Shown here in pieces: positions 20,115 to 30,000 of a DNA stretch of 64,000 nt (its first letter is position 1; every line of letters starts with the position of its first letter). The notes beneath the pieces were generated by a model that was not told where the DNA came from, did no database searches, and was given only the letters and a program-made list of their open reading frames with translations. The position numbers were made by a program, and so were the translations under genes. The stretch comes from Vibrio maritimus (GTDB lineage: Bacteria > Pseudomonadota > Gammaproteobacteria > Enterobacterales > Vibrionaceae), in assembly GCA_000755425.1 (NCBI GenBank), contig BBMT01000001.1, forward strand, positions 682,001-746,000, written 5' to 3'.

Positions 20115-20612
20115 ATGAAAGCACTTACTGTAACCTCAATAATTTCTCTTGGACTGTTAGTAGGCTGCGGAGGCGGCGGTGGCGGTAGCGACTCAGGTGG
20201 CAGCGTTTCAGCTCCACCACCGGCGGCGACACCAGACCCAGCTCCCGCACCGGCTCAAGTACCAGCGCCAACACTTGTTGCGGCACAGAGAACGATGGAA
20301 GATTTATCGATTCCTGACGATTTTGACTACCGACCAATAGAAGCTTATTCACTTCTAGTTGATGCGACTAATGATGTAAGTGGCAGAGCGTTTGTTTCGG
20401 TTTATACAGAGTTTAGCGAAAAGGTTTCGGGGGACTTAGAACCTAATTATGAAAGTAAAGTCGCATCGCAAGCACTGAGAAACGGAAAGGCAGAATTAAA
20501 CTTCAATGCAGCAGAGCATGTAGGGTCTTTTTTAGTCGAGATTTGGACGTACGATGGCAATGATCCTGTGAAGAAGTTAGTGACTGCCTCTAGCGAGAAG
20601 CTAGCCTGGTAA
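20115..20612 (+). CDS. Hypothetical lipoprotein
   Basis: The ATG at 20115 has a good AGGAGA site 9 bases upstream. The protein begins with a type II signal peptide and the lipobox LLVGC, then a poly-Gly tract and a Pro/Ala-rich linker, and a compact C-terminal domain of about 100 residues with no motif I know. It lies 10 bases after the LruC-domain gene and before a strong terminator, so the two form an operon; it may anchor or assist the secreted partner. Confidence 0.75.
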   Translation: MKALTVTSIISLGLLVGCGGGGGGSDSGGSVSAPPPAATPDPAPAPAQVPAPTLVAAQRTMEDLSIPDDFDYRPIEAYSLLVDATNDVSGRAFVSVYTEFSEKVSGDLEPNYESKVASQALRNGKAELNFNAAEHVGSFLVEIWTYDGNDPVKKLVTASSEKLAW

Positions 20613-20647
20613 ACCCTGATTAGATACGCAACATATCAGTAAAAGAC

Positions 20648-20675
20648 AAAAAGCCTCGCCATTGCGAGGCTTTTT
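20648..20675 (+). terminator. Rho-independent terminator
   Basis: A 12-bp stem (AAAAAGCCTCGC, 20648-20659, with 20664-20675) and CATT loop end in T5. It closes the LruC/lipoprotein operon. Confidence 0.9.
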
Positions 20676-20734
20676 AATAGCTTGTCGATAACCAAGGCAG
20701 TACAATGCACAAAAAGCCATAAGCGATAAAGACA

Positions 20735-21250
20735 ATGAATCAAGAATACCTAAACGAGCCCGAAGAATTTGACGATCAAGAAGGCGAAGAGATCGAAATT
20801 GAAGCGATCGGAATCGAAGTCTCTAGTCATCCGATTGAGTTATACAAACTGTTCAAAGTTGCGAACCTAGTGGGTGGTGGCGGTGAAGCGAAACACTTTA
20901 TTGCTGATGGGTATGTGGCTGTAAATGGTGAACTGGAAACGCGTAAACGTCGCAAGATGTACGACGGGGATTTTTTCGAGTTCAATCAAGAATACTACGT
21001 TGTTGTTTGCGATCAACCACCTACTGAGCCAGAAGAGGTAAAGTTAGTCAGCAAGCCTGAGTCAAAAGCGGCGCACTCGAAACAGAATAAGTCGCAGAAA
21101 GACAAGCAAAAGAACAAAAAGACGAAGTCCAACAATTCTGGTCAATCGTCGTCAAAAGCCAATAAGTCGAACAAATCAAACTCAAGTAAATCGAACCAAA
21201 AGGGCAGTAAAGATCCCAATAGCGGACGCGGCTCCATCGATTTCTTCTAG
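20735..21250 (+). CDS. S4-domain RNA-binding protein with basic tail
   Basis: Residues 28-95 form an S4 RNA-binding fold of the YbcJ type (LYKLFKVANLVGGGGEAKHFIADGYVAVNGELETRKRRKMYDGD). The last 75 residues are a low-complexity Lys/Ser/Asn/Gln tail. It is presumably cytoplasmic and binds structured RNA. The tail resembles those of cold-adapted RNA-binding proteins, but no specific target can be inferred. Confidence 0.8.
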   Translation: MNQEYLNEPEEFDDQEGEEIEIEAIGIEVSSHPIELYKLFKVANLVGGGGEAKHFIADGYVAVNGELETRKRRKMYDGDFFEFNQEYYVVVCDQPPTEPEEVKLVSKPESKAAHSKQNKSQKDKQKNKKTKSNNSGQSSSKANKSNKSNSSKSNQKGSKDPNSGRGSIDFF

Positions 21251-21358
21251 TTACTCATTGTCGTCAATAGTAGCGCTGAGTTTAAAAGGATCTAGAACAA
21301 AACTGCAATATCAATGACCGATACTCTATCAAAGTATCGGTTTATCGAGGAGAGAACA

Positions 21359-22102
21359 ATGAAGTTTGTGGTTGATACTCACACGCATACCTACGCTAGC
21401 GGTCATGCCTATAGCACTATTACCGAGAATGCGCAGGCGGCCAAGGCGAATGGGTTAGAAATCTTATGTACTACGGATCATGCCGAATCGATGCCTGGTG
21501 CTCCGCACTTTTGGTTTTTCTCAAACCAACGAGTGATTCCAAGGTTTCTTTCGGGTGTGGCTATCATTCGTGGCATTGAAGCTAACATTCTCAATACTCA
21601 GGGCGAAATTGACGTGAATCCTACGTCATACAAGGCGCTTGACTGGATCATTGGCAGTTTTCATGAACCGGTCTTTAAACCTGCAAGTAAAGAAGAACAC
21701 ACCGAAGCGCTTATCAACGTGATCAAAAGCGGTAATATCGATGCGTTAGGTCACTTAGGCAACCCAAACTTTGACTTTGACTTTGAGGCCGTAGCAAAGT
21801 GTGCCGCGGAACATCATGTTGCCATTGAAATTAATAATTCAACACTTAGAGGGCATAGCCGAGTAGGGAGTGTTGACCGTTGTTATCAGATTGCGAGAGC
21901 AGTGAAAACGGCAGGCGGATATATTACGACGGGAAGTGACTCTCACTTCTATGACACAATTGGCGAGTTCGAACTGACGAACAAACTGCTAACTGAAGTA
22001 GAAATGCCGGTTGAGAAAATCATTACAGCGTCTTCGCGCCAATTTCTGGATTTCTTGGCACTTAGAGGCCGTGAGGCTATCGCAGAGTTCAGTGATTTAT
22101 AA
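21359..22102 (+). CDS. ycdX: PHP-family phosphatase YcdX
   Basis: This is a 247-residue PHP-domain metal-dependent phosphatase. Metal ligands are visible in DTHTHT (7-12), [26 protein letters not shown] and TGSDSH. The ATG at 21359 is chosen over an in-frame ATG 45 bases upstream because GAGGAGAG lies just before it and homologues begin [11 protein letters not shown]. coli YcdX is a trinuclear-zinc phosphatase that affects swarming. Confidence 0.9.
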   Translation: MKFVVDTHTHTYASGHAYSTITENAQAAKANGLEILCTTDHAESMPGAPHFWFFSNQRVIPRFLSGVAIIRGIEANILNTQGEIDVNPTSYKALDWIIGSFHEPVFKPASKEEHTEALINVIKSGNIDALGHLGNPNFDFDFEAVAKCAAEHHVAIEINNSTLRGHSRVGSVDRCYQIARAVKTAGGYITTGSDSHFYDTIGEFELTNKLLTEVEMPVEKIITASSRQFLDFLALRGREAIAEFSDL

Positions 22103-22232
22103 GTGAAACGGTGTAGCGTAAACGTTACATGTTTTGATGCAATTTTTTGTCCCGTTGTTGCAGGAACTTCGAGTACAATATCCAAGACCTCAGGAAGCTG
22201 GGGTCTTTTGCTCTCAAAAGGACATAGATAGA

Positions 22233-22667
22233 ATGACAACAACAGCGCTTATAAAAACGAAAAAGCTCGCTAAACCAACTCAACTTCTGAGTCTGATGAC
22301 ACTCTGCGTTGCTATCTCTACATCGGCGATGGCGTCGGGAAGTATTGATCTTAAAAAGAATATGCAAGCAATGAAACTCGCCTTCAAGCAGGCCGCAGAA
22401 GCGCAGACTGTAGAAGCGATGCAAACACCGATTGCCGAGCTTGATCAATTGATTGCAGACTCAAAACAAGGCAACTACCCACCAGAAAAAGCAGATCTTT
22501 ACTTGGAAGGCTTCAAAAAGCTTTCGCTAGCAATTGACAATGTAGATGCGGAACTTGAAAAGGGCGATTTAGAAGCAGCTAAGGAGTCTTTGCGTGAAGT
22601 CGATAGCCTTCGTCTTGAATATCATGATAAGCGAAACCCGAGTATTTGGAAGAAGCTGTTTGGTTAA
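22233..22667 (+). CDS. cybC: Cytochrome b562 family protein
   Basis: A periplasmic four-helix haem protein of about 144 residues. The signal peptide ends at STSAMA. The mature N-terminus has the axial Met (KKNMQAMKLAF), and the C-terminal helix has the axial His in RLEYHDKRNPSIW. The ATG at 22233 is preceded by AAAAGGA. Function of soluble b562 is electron transfer with unclear partners. A strong terminator follows. Confidence 0.85.
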   Translation: MTTTALIKTKKLAKPTQLLSLMTLCVAISTSAMASGSIDLKKNMQAMKLAFKQAAEAQTVEAMQTPIAELDQLIADSKQGNYPPEKADLYLEGFKKLSLAIDNVDAELEKGDLEAAKESLREVDSLRLEYHDKRNPSIWKKLFG

Positions 22668-22690
22668 TTGACAAAGCTTTATACAAAGTT

Positions 22691-22718
22691 AAAAGGAGCA
22701 CCGATGTGCTCCTTTTTT
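22691..22718 (+). terminator. Rho-independent terminator
   Basis: An 11-bp stem (AAAAGGAGCAC, 22691-22701, with 22706-22716), CGAT loop and T6 tract lie downstream of the cytochrome b562 gene. The A-rich left arm also makes it usable for the convergent reductase gene. Confidence 0.88.
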
Positions 22719-22748
22719 ACGTCTATTTAAACTTTATTCGGCTGGTGA

Positions 22749-24408
22749 TTAAGCTTTTGCAAACTTATAGGTACGGTAGCCGCCGATTAGGTTACGTGCC
22801 TTGTAGCCATTGTTCACTAGCTGACGATACGCTACGTTACCGCGTAACCCAACCTGACAATAGATCACAATCTCCTTGTCCTTTGGCAGCTCATCCATGC
22901 GACCACGTAGTTGGTCAACAGGGATGTTAATGGCACCTTCAATAAAGCCAACGTTTGCCAGTTCGCTTGGGTTACGAACGTCTAGTAAAATCTGGTCTTC
23001 GGTTAAGTTGTCAATCTCGTCGAAGTGGATCGGTGTCGCATCACCTTTAAGGATGTTATTAGCAACAAATGCCGCTTGATTAATAACGTCTTTCGCACTT
23101 CCGTATGGGGGCGCATAGGTAAGCTCTAGGTGCTGAAGCTGCTCTACGGTCATGCCAGCGCGCTGCGCAACTGCCAAAACGTCAATACGCTTATCTACAC
23201 CGTCTTTACCCGCTGCCTGTGCACCTAGAATTTTTCCGGTGTCAGGGCTAAACAGCATTTTTAAAGACACAATTTCGGCGCCAGGATAGTAGCCGGCGTG
23301 ACTTGATGTGTGCACGTAGACTTTATCGTAAGCAATGCCTTCACGTTTGAGAATTTTCTCATTCTTACCTATAGAAGCCACTGCGAGATCGAAGATCTTA
23401 ACGATCGACGTACCTTGAGTTCCTTGATAAGTTTCAGAGCGGCCAAGCATGTTATCTGCAGCCATGCGACCTTGACGATTAGCGGGTCCAGCAAGTGGAA
23501 CAAAACCAGATTTACCTGTGACAAAGTCGGTATCTTCGATAGCATCACCAACCGCAAAGATAGAAGGGTCGCTAGTTTGCATGCTGCTGTTAGTAGAGAT
23601 GCCACCAAGTTCGCCCAATTGTAGGCCAGCTTCTTGTGCTAGCTTCGTTTCTGGTCGAACGCCAATTGACATAATGAGCAGTTCGGTATTCAGTGTGTTG
23701 CCATTATTAAGTGTAAGCGCAAGCTTGCCAGTATTATTTGCTTCTGGCGTAAACTCAACGGCTTCCAGTGCAACGCCTAGTCGAAGATCAATACCGCGTT
23801 GTTTGATCTCTGCATGAGCAAAACCCGCCATCTCTTTGTCTACTGGTGTCATCACTTGATCGGCCATTTCAATAAGAGTGGTCTCTATACCAAGTTGGTG
23901 GAATGCTCCATCATCTCTAAGCCAATAAACCCACCGCCAACAACCGTTGCGTGTTTTGGTTTGTTGGTTTGAATGGTCTGAATGATGCGATCCATATCAG
24001 GGATATTACGCAGAGAATGGGTTAGAGGGTTATCAATACCCGCTATGGCTGGGATGAATGGAGCGGCGCCTGGACTTAGTAATAGAAAGTCATAAGATTC
24101 AGTGTATTTGCTACCATCTATTAGGTTTTTGATAGTTACTGTTTTGTCAGCGCGGTTGATTGATACGACTTCATTCATCACGCGCACATCAACATTAAAA
24201 CGCGCTAGAAAGCTTTCAGGAGTTTGTAAAAGCAGTTTAGAGCGGTCTTTAATATCACCGCCAATATGGTAAGGAAGACCACAGTTCGCGAACGACACAA
24301 AGGCCCGCGTTCTAACATGATAATTTCAGCGTCTTCACTCAAACGTCGAGCTCGAGCAGCGGCAGAAGCACCACCCGCAACACCACCTACAATTACGATC
24401 TTAGTCAT
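22749..24408 (-). CDS. cdr: CoA-disulfide reductase / NADH oxidase with C-terminal rhodanese domain (two frameshifts)
   Basis: This flavoprotein disulfide reductase is fused to a rhodanese. N-terminal FAD motif: VIVGGVAGGASAAARARRL. Redox Cys: SFANCGLPYHIGG. NAD motif: VVGGGFIGLEMME. C-terminal rhodanese (about the last 100 residues) with active Cys in IVIYCQVGLRG. Three frames rejoin with one base added at A3 24299-24301 (giving RGPFVSFANCGLP) and one at 23906 (giving MMEAFHQLGIET), for about 553 residues. The family reduces CoA disulfides, CoA-persulfides or polysulfide with NAD(P)H. It is divergent from a two-cysteine ArsR repressor, consistent with sulfane-sulfur detoxification. Confidence 0.88.
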
Positions 24409-24487
24409 ACCTTACCTCATTACTTGTCTTGGATGCTCATCCAAAATGCATGTTAATCGTGAATAGCAGCCAATATAACGACTAAAT

Positions 24488-24501
24488 TTAGCTTTGTCTA
24501 A
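24488..24501. promoter_or_regulatory. TTAG-N6-CTAA operator between cdr and arsR
   Basis: A 14-bp interrupted palindrome (TTAG CTTTGT CTAA) lies in the divergent cdr/arsR promoter region. The same pattern occurs three times upstream of the RND operon at 25999-26062, so it is likely the binding site of the ArsR-family repressor. A degenerate copy lies at about 24532-24546. Confidence 0.6.
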
Positions 24502-24600
24502 TGTAATTTAAACTAAATATGGAATAGCTAATTAAGCATTGACTAAATAAATGGGTGTGTGGATAATGACGACATCAAATCAACACACAGAGGTAACAAA

Positions 24601-24894
24601 GTGGACTTACTGCAAATGAAAGAACGCGCAGTGGACGTAGCGGAAGTACTGAAGACACTCGCTCATCCAGATCGCTTGTTTGTGTTGTGCCAACTAGTTG
24701 AAGGTGAACAGGGAGCTGGGCAACTACAAGCTAATTCCAACTTAAGCCAATCTGCATTCTCGCAGCATTTATCGGTGTTAAAGAAGGCCGATTTGGTGTC
24801 ATCTCGTAAAGAATCGCAACACGTCTATTATGCACTAAAAGATGAGCGCGTAGTGGGACTGATTCAGCAGCTTCATAACCTTTACTGTCATTAA
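24601..24894 (+). CDS. ArsR-family repressor, two-cysteine persulfide-sensor type (SqrR/BigR/HlyU-like)
   Basis: A 97-residue winged-helix regulator with recognition helix SQSAFSQHLSVLKKADLV and wing SRKESQHVYYALK. The GTG at 24601 has AGAGGT 7 bases upstream; an earlier in-frame GTG at 24559 would add 14 residues. It lacks the ArsR/SmtB metal motif CxC. It has exactly two cysteines, C30 (LFVLCQL) and C96 (NLYCH), 66 residues apart, the spacing I recall for the sensing pair of SqrR, BigR and HlyU. I infer a repressor released by sulfane sulfur or oxidants that controls the flanking sulfur and efflux genes. Confidence 0.85.
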   Translation: MDLLQMKERAVDVAEVLKTLAHPDRLFVLCQLVEGEQGAGQLQANSNLSQSAFSQHLSVLKKADLVSSRKESQHVYYALKDERVVGLIQQLHNLYCH

Positions 24895-24931
24895 GCCTCG
24901 TACTTAATTTTCTATCAGTAGCTGGTTTAAC

Positions 24932-24959
24932 TTGCAAAATTTTCGGATGAATTTTGCAA
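24932..24959. repeat. 10-bp inverted repeat between arsR and yeeE
   Basis: Perfect arms TTGCAAAATT and AATTTTGCAA surround an 8-base spacer, 38 bases after the arsR stop and 40 before the YeeE start. There is no U-tract, so it is more likely an operator or an mRNA hairpin than a terminator. Confidence 0.5.
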
Positions 24960-24998
24960 CTTTAAATCAATTTTAAGTTTAAAATTCAAGAGGTAAGT

Positions 24999-25415
24999 AT
25001 GGAGTTTACATTTCCTTGGGCATCCTTGCTCGGCGGCATGCTTTTGGGTGTGTCAGCCACATTATTGCTGTTGTTTAATGGCAAGATTGCGGGTATCAGC
25101 GGTATCGTTGGCCGTATCTATAAAGGGCGTAAGGGTGATACTAGTTGGCGCATATTATTCGTACTGGGCATGATCTTAGGTGGTGTTGTTTCAGCCAAAG
25201 CGCTAAACATTGCACCTGCCGCTATGGTGGTTTCTACGCCACTGGTATTGGTGGCGGGCCTGCTAGTCGGGATTGGGACTAAGCTTGGCAACGGTTGTAC
25301 TAGTGGTCATGGTATTTGTGGTATGGGTCGTCTCTCTAGACGTTCAATCGCTGCGACTATGACTTTTATGGCGGTAGCGATGGTAACCACTACCATTATG
25401 CTGCACGTGTTATAG
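24999..25415 (+). CDS. YeeE/YedE family membrane protein, first half-protein
   Basis: A 138-residue membrane protein with four or five helices and the family motif GNGCTSGHGICGMGRLSRRS, whose Cys line the thiosulfate path in YeeE. Two small YeeE/YedE proteins encoded side by side replace the single long one seen in other bacteria. The ATG follows AAGAGGTAAGT. Linked to rhodanese/CoA-disulfide reductase and a persulfide-type repressor, it probably imports thiosulfate or moves another sulfur species. Confidence 0.88.
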   Translation: MEFTFPWASLLGGMLLGVSATLLLLFNGKIAGISGIVGRIYKGRKGDTSWRILFVLGMILGGVVSAKALNIAPAAMVVSTPLVLVAGLLVGIGTKLGNGCTSGHGICGMGRLSRRSIAATMTFMAVAMVTTTIMLHVL

Positions 25416-25424
25416 GAGATGACC

Positions 25425-25867
25425 ATGTTTCGATTGATTGCATTGATTAGTGGATTTTTGTTTGGCGCGGGTATGATCGTTTCTGGTATGAGCGACCCAG
25501 CGAATGTGATGGCCTTCCTAGATATTTTCGGACAATGGTCGCCTGATCTGGCTTTCGTCATGGGCGGAGCGCTATTGGTGTTTGCGCCCAGCTATTGGCT
25601 TGTTATTCGTCGTAAAGCAGAACCAGTTTGTACTGATCAGTTCTGTATATCTGAGAACAACAAAATTGATGCTCAGCTGTTAAGTGGTTCTGCTCTGTTT
25701 GGATTGGGGTGGGTATTGCTGGTATCTGCCCAGGTCCAGCCATTTCCTCTATCGCCAACGGCAACTTGGGGATTGTTGGCTTTGTATTTGCGATGTTGGT
25801 AGGAATGTTCATTGGTGACGTTTTCCTAGGAAAGAACAAACAAGTCAGCATGGCCAATCAGTCATAG
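25425..25867 (+). CDS. YeeE/YedE family membrane protein, second half-protein (one frameshift)
   Basis: Begins at ATG 25425 (AGGAG 6 bases upstream) with FRLIALISGFLFGAGMIVSGMSDP, the typical opening of the second YedE unit. The uninterrupted frame runs only to 25802 and ends in an unrelated tail. Adding one G to GGG at 25711-25713 restores the conserved GLGWGIAGICPGPA motif with its Cys and a stop at 25865-25867, for about 147 residues. It lies 9 bases after the first half and forms a pair with it. Confidence 0.85.
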
Positions 25868-25917
25868 TGGTTGGTTTATTGTTTCGGCAACTTCGTAATA
25901 TCACAAATTAGAATTTG

Positions 25918-25947
25918 AAAGCTCGGTTGAAAAACCGGGCTTTTTTT
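25918..25947 (+). terminator. Rho-independent terminator
   Basis: A 9-bp stem with one G-T pair (AGCTCGGTT with AACCGGGCT), GAAA loop and T7 tract end the arsR-yeeE-yedE transcript. Confidence 0.85.
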
Positions 25948-25998
25948 ATAGCCTATGATTTTACCAGTCACATCAGAAGACTTCACAAGCAGTCTATT

Positions 25999-26012
25999 TT
26001 AGCAAGTACTAA
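25999..26012. promoter_or_regulatory. TTAG-N6-CTAA operator, copy 1 of RND operon
   Basis: TTAG CAAGTA CTAA, the first of three copies within 64 bases upstream of the RND adaptor gene. It matches the site in the cdr/arsR promoter region. Confidence 0.6.
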
Positions 26013-26020
26013 TAAAAATA

Positions 26021-26034
26021 TTAGACAATGCTAA
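26021..26034. promoter_or_regulatory. TTAG-N6-CTAA operator, copy 2 of RND operon
   Basis: TTAG ACAATG CTAA, starting 22 bases (about two helical turns) after copy 1, compatible with repressors binding on the same DNA face. Confidence 0.6.
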
Positions 26035-26048
26035 TTAATGTGTTTATA

Positions 26049-26062
26049 TTAGGATTGACTAA
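26049..26062. promoter_or_regulatory. TTAG-N6-CTAA operator, copy 3 of RND operon
   Basis: TTAG GATTGA CTAA, 17 bases before the RND adaptor ATG, close enough to its ribosome site that bound repressor would block the start region. Confidence 0.6.
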
Positions 26063-26079
26063 TTAATGATGAGGTAAAT

Positions 26080-27084
26080 ATGAAAGTCAGCTTTCTAAAG
26101 TGGGCAGTGATTGCTAGCGCAGTATTGAGCGCAACGGCGGGCGCTTATGACACCACCATTATTAAGGTAAACAAGGTCGATTCTGTTATTGAGCTAGACG
26201 CAACTGTAGAAGCCGTGAATCGCGGTACGCTGTCATCACAAACGTCGGGAAGAATAGTAGCGGTGAATGCTGATGTAAATGACATAGTCAATCAAGGCGA
26301 TGTGTTACTAGAAATCAGTGCGGAGCAACAATCTGCGTCACTCGACGCGGCGTTGGCGCAGCTTAACAGTGCCAATGCCCAAAACATAAAAGCAACCGCT
26401 CAGGTGAAACGTTATCGTGACCTGTTTCCCAAAGGCGCGATCTCGCGAGAGCGCTTAGATGCAGCAGAAGCTGAAGCTCGGTCTTCCGTTGCTGAAGTTA
26501 AGCAAGTGAAAGCAGCTGTCGCTCAAGCTAAAGAGTCATTAGGCTATACCAGTATACGTGCTCCTTACACCGGTGTTGTTACTCAACGTCATGTCGAACT
26601 TGGTGAAACCGTCGCCCCTGGTAGCCAATTGATGACGGGCTTTTCACTATCACCACTCCGTGTCGTGACAGAAATTCCTCAGCGCTATCGTGAAAAGGTC
26701 GAGGATGCTAGTCAGTTTTCTATCACCACGTTAAATGGCGAGATCCTCCAGCCTTACGAGGCTAAGCTGTTCAATTACGCCCATGAAAAATCTCGTGCCT
26801 TCCGCCTTCGCCTTGAGCTTCTTGAACAGCCACAAAACTTGTTACCGGGTGAATGGGTGAAGGTCGCTTTCGCTCATGACGAAATATTGTCGATGCAAAT
26901 ACCGAAGTCGGCGGTCATTCGCCGCGGTGAGTTGAGTGTTGTTTATCGCGTGGAAGGTGAAAAAATCACAATGAATCCCGTGCGGGTGGGTCAATCGCAT
27001 AACGGTCAACTTGAGATCCTTAGCGGTCTGGAAGTGGGTGATGAGATTGTCACCGATGTGGTTAGCTTCTTGGCTGAGAAGTAG
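26080..27084 (+). CDS. RND efflux periplasmic adaptor (membrane fusion protein)
   Basis: This 334-residue HlyD/AcrA-type adaptor has a signal peptide ending near TAGA, lipoyl half-motifs around SGRIVAVNADVNDIVNQGDVLLEI and YTSIRAPYTGVVTQRHVELGETV, a helical hairpin between them (about residues 85-150), and beta-barrel and membrane-proximal domains to the end. The start has GAGGTAA upstream. It couples the RND pump encoded next to an outer membrane channel. Three copies of the proposed ArsR operator precede it, placing efflux under sulfur-stress control. Confidence 0.9.
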   Translation: MKVSFLKWAVIASAVLSATAGAYDTTIIKVNKVDSVIELDATVEAVNRGTLSSQTSGRIVAVNADVNDIVNQGDVLLEISAEQQSASLDAALAQLNSANAQNIKATAQVKRYRDLFPKGAISRERLDAAEAEARSSVAEVKQVKAAVAQAKESLGYTSIRAPYTGVVTQRHVELGETVAPGSQLMTGFSLSPLRVVTEIPQRYREKVEDASQFSITTLNGEILQPYEAKLFNYAHEKSRAFRLRLELLEQPQNLLPGEWVKVAFAHDEILSMQIPKSAVIRRGELSVVYRVEGEKITMNPVRVGQSHNGQLEILSGLEVGDEIVTDVVSFLAEK

Positions 27085-27092
27085 GGGGCATT

Positions 27093-30000
27093 ATGAGTCG
27101 CAAAATAAAAGACCAAAAGATGGGGATATCGGGGCGCATAGCAGCTACGTTCCAATCATCGGCAATGACGCCTTATTGGCGTTGGTTGGATTGTTACTCG
27201 GATTGATGGCAATTGTTATTACGCCTAAAGAAGAAGAGCCACAAATTGATGTGACTTTTGCTGATGTCTACATTCCGTTTCCAGGTGCTTCACCGAGAGA
27301 AGTTGAGAGCTTGGTTACTAATCCGGCCGAACAAATTGTGTCTGAGATCAACGGTATCGACAAAATATATTCGTTCTCCCAACCGGGCGGTGCGATGATT
27401 GTTGCGATATTCGAAGTCGGTATTCCTAGAAGCGAAGCTGTGGTGAAGATATACAACAAGCTTTACTCTAACAATGATTGGATGCCTTAAACATGGGGGT
27501 TGGTCAGCCTATTATCAAACCTCGTGGTATCGAAGATGTGCCGATTGTAAACGTGACCTTGTCACCTCTCTCAGAGTCAACAACGTTACAAGAGATCACA
27601 AGTGTTGCCCATGGATTGGAAACTGAACTAAAACGAATTCCGGGTACACGAGATATCTACACAGTTGGTCGTCAGCCAACGATTGTCGATGTTAGGCTCG
27701 ACCTTCGAAAATGTCGGGTTACGGAATAACAATTGATTCGCTTAATCAGATGTTGCCAGATGCCAATTCTGCATCCCCAATGCTGAGCTTGACGCAGGAC
27801 AACCAATCTATCCCTCTTCAAATTGGCGAGTTCCTTACCAACGTCGATGAGGTGAAGCAGCTAGTGGTCGGTTTGCATAATGGCCAGCCTGTCTATTTGG
27901 CTGATATCGCAAACATTCAATTGGGCACAGACACGCCAACACAAGTTGTTTGGACCAGTGACAAGAGCGACATTAAACCTGCAGTGACGATCGCGATTGC
28001 GAAGAAGAGCGGTGAGAACGCTGTGGATGTCGCTAAAGCGGTTGATGAACGCTTAGGTCAGTTAGAAAGCACATTAATACCGGATAACATCCAAGTAGAT
28101 GTCACCCGTGACTATGGCCAGACCGCCGCGGATAAAGCCAATACATTGATCGGTAAGCTTGCGTTTGCAACTGGCGCTGTTGTGCTATTGGTACTTGTGA
28201 CGATGGGCGTGCGCGAAGCGGTAGTGGTTGGTGTCGCAGTCATTATTACCTTGTTGCTGACCCTGTTCGCGTCATGGGCTTGGGGCTTCACTCTTAACCG
28301 CGTTTCTTTGTTCGCACTTATTTTCTCCATCGGTATTTTGGTCGACGACGCCATTGTGGTGGTCGAAAACATCCACCGTCACATGGTGAAAGGTAAACAG
28401 AAACTGGTGGAGCTTATTCCCGGTGCCGTTGATGAGGTTGGTGGGCCGACCATATTGGCGACATTAACGGTTATCGCTGCTTTGTTACCGATGGCTTTTG
28501 TATCAGGTTTAATGGGGCCTTACATGAGCCCGATTCCGATTAATGCCTCGATGGGGATGTTAATCTCACTGATTATCGCCTTTGTGTTAACACCGTGGTT
28601 AGCTCGCATTCTGCTTAAAGAGGGCAATGCCCACGAAGAAGCCGTCAGCAGTAAACAATCGGCGTTCTTCAAAAAGGTAATGTCACCGTTTGTCGTGAGT
28701 CGAGTACAAAAACGTAATCGATTGTTATTAGGTATTGGCGTGTTGGTGGCGATAGCCGTGTCAATGTGGCTGCCAGTACAGCAACTTGTGGTCATGAAAA
28801 TGCTGCCCTTTGACAACAAATCTGAGTTCCAAGTCATTTTGGATATGCCTGAAGGCAACTCGTTAGAACGCACCCAGCGTGTATTGTTTGAACTGAGTGA
28901 TGCACTAAATGATGTCGAAGAAGTCAGTGACTACCAGATCTACGCAGTACTGCAGCACCAATTAACTTTAATGGTTTAGTGCGTCACTACTTTATGCGCC
29001 AAGCACCAGAAAAAGGCGATATACAAGTTAACTTGGTGGATAAGTCAGAGCGAGCTCGTTCAAGCCACGAGATAGCGGTCGCGGTAAGGCCAAAGTTAGT
29101 AGAAATTGCACAGAAATTTGGTGGCAAAGTTAAAGTTGTTGAAGTGCCGCCGGGCCCACCAGTGTGGTCTCCGATATTGGCAGAGGTTTACGGACCTACT
29201 CAGGAAGTTCGTGAACAAGCCGCGCTGCAATTAAGAGAGATTTTCCGTGAAACGAATGACATAGTCGATGTGGATCTCTACCTACCAGAAGCGCATCAAA
29301 AATGGCAGGTTGTGATTGATCGCAGTAAAGCCTCTCGTTTGGGCGTGGCTTACTCATCGATCGTCGATTCATTGGCGACCGCAGTAGGCGGCAAACCGGT
29401 CAGTTACTTACACAGTGAGCAGAGCAAATATCCGATCCCAATCCAAATCCAGGCTAAAGAGAGTGCCAAAGTGCGTTTGGAGCAGGTGATGAACATGAAG
29501 ATTAATTCTGCTTCAGGTACGCAGTACATTCTCGCAGATTTGATTAAGGTACGTGAACAGGCGATGGACAATTATATCGTTCATAAAAACTTGGTTCCGA
29601 TGATCATGGTTGTCGGAGACATGACTGGCGACCTGGATAGTCCCCTATATGGTATGGCTGATATCTCAACAAGCCTTCCGAACCAGGGAATGAATGTCGA
29701 GCAGTACTTTGTCAACCAACCATCAGGACTTCAAGGCGTCGAGATCTTTTGGGACGGCGAATGGACGATACTTACGAGACGTTTCGCGATATGGGCATTG
29801 CTATGCAGTTGGAATGATACTGATTTATCTCTTAGTCGTTGCACAGTTCAAATCGTACTTAGTGCCACTCATTATTATGGCGCCGATTCCATTGACCATC
29901 ATTGGGGTGATGCCGGGTCATGCGCTTTTGGGGGCTCAGTTCACTGCTACATCAATGATTGGCATGATAGCGCTCGCGGGCATTATCGTTCGAAACTCGA

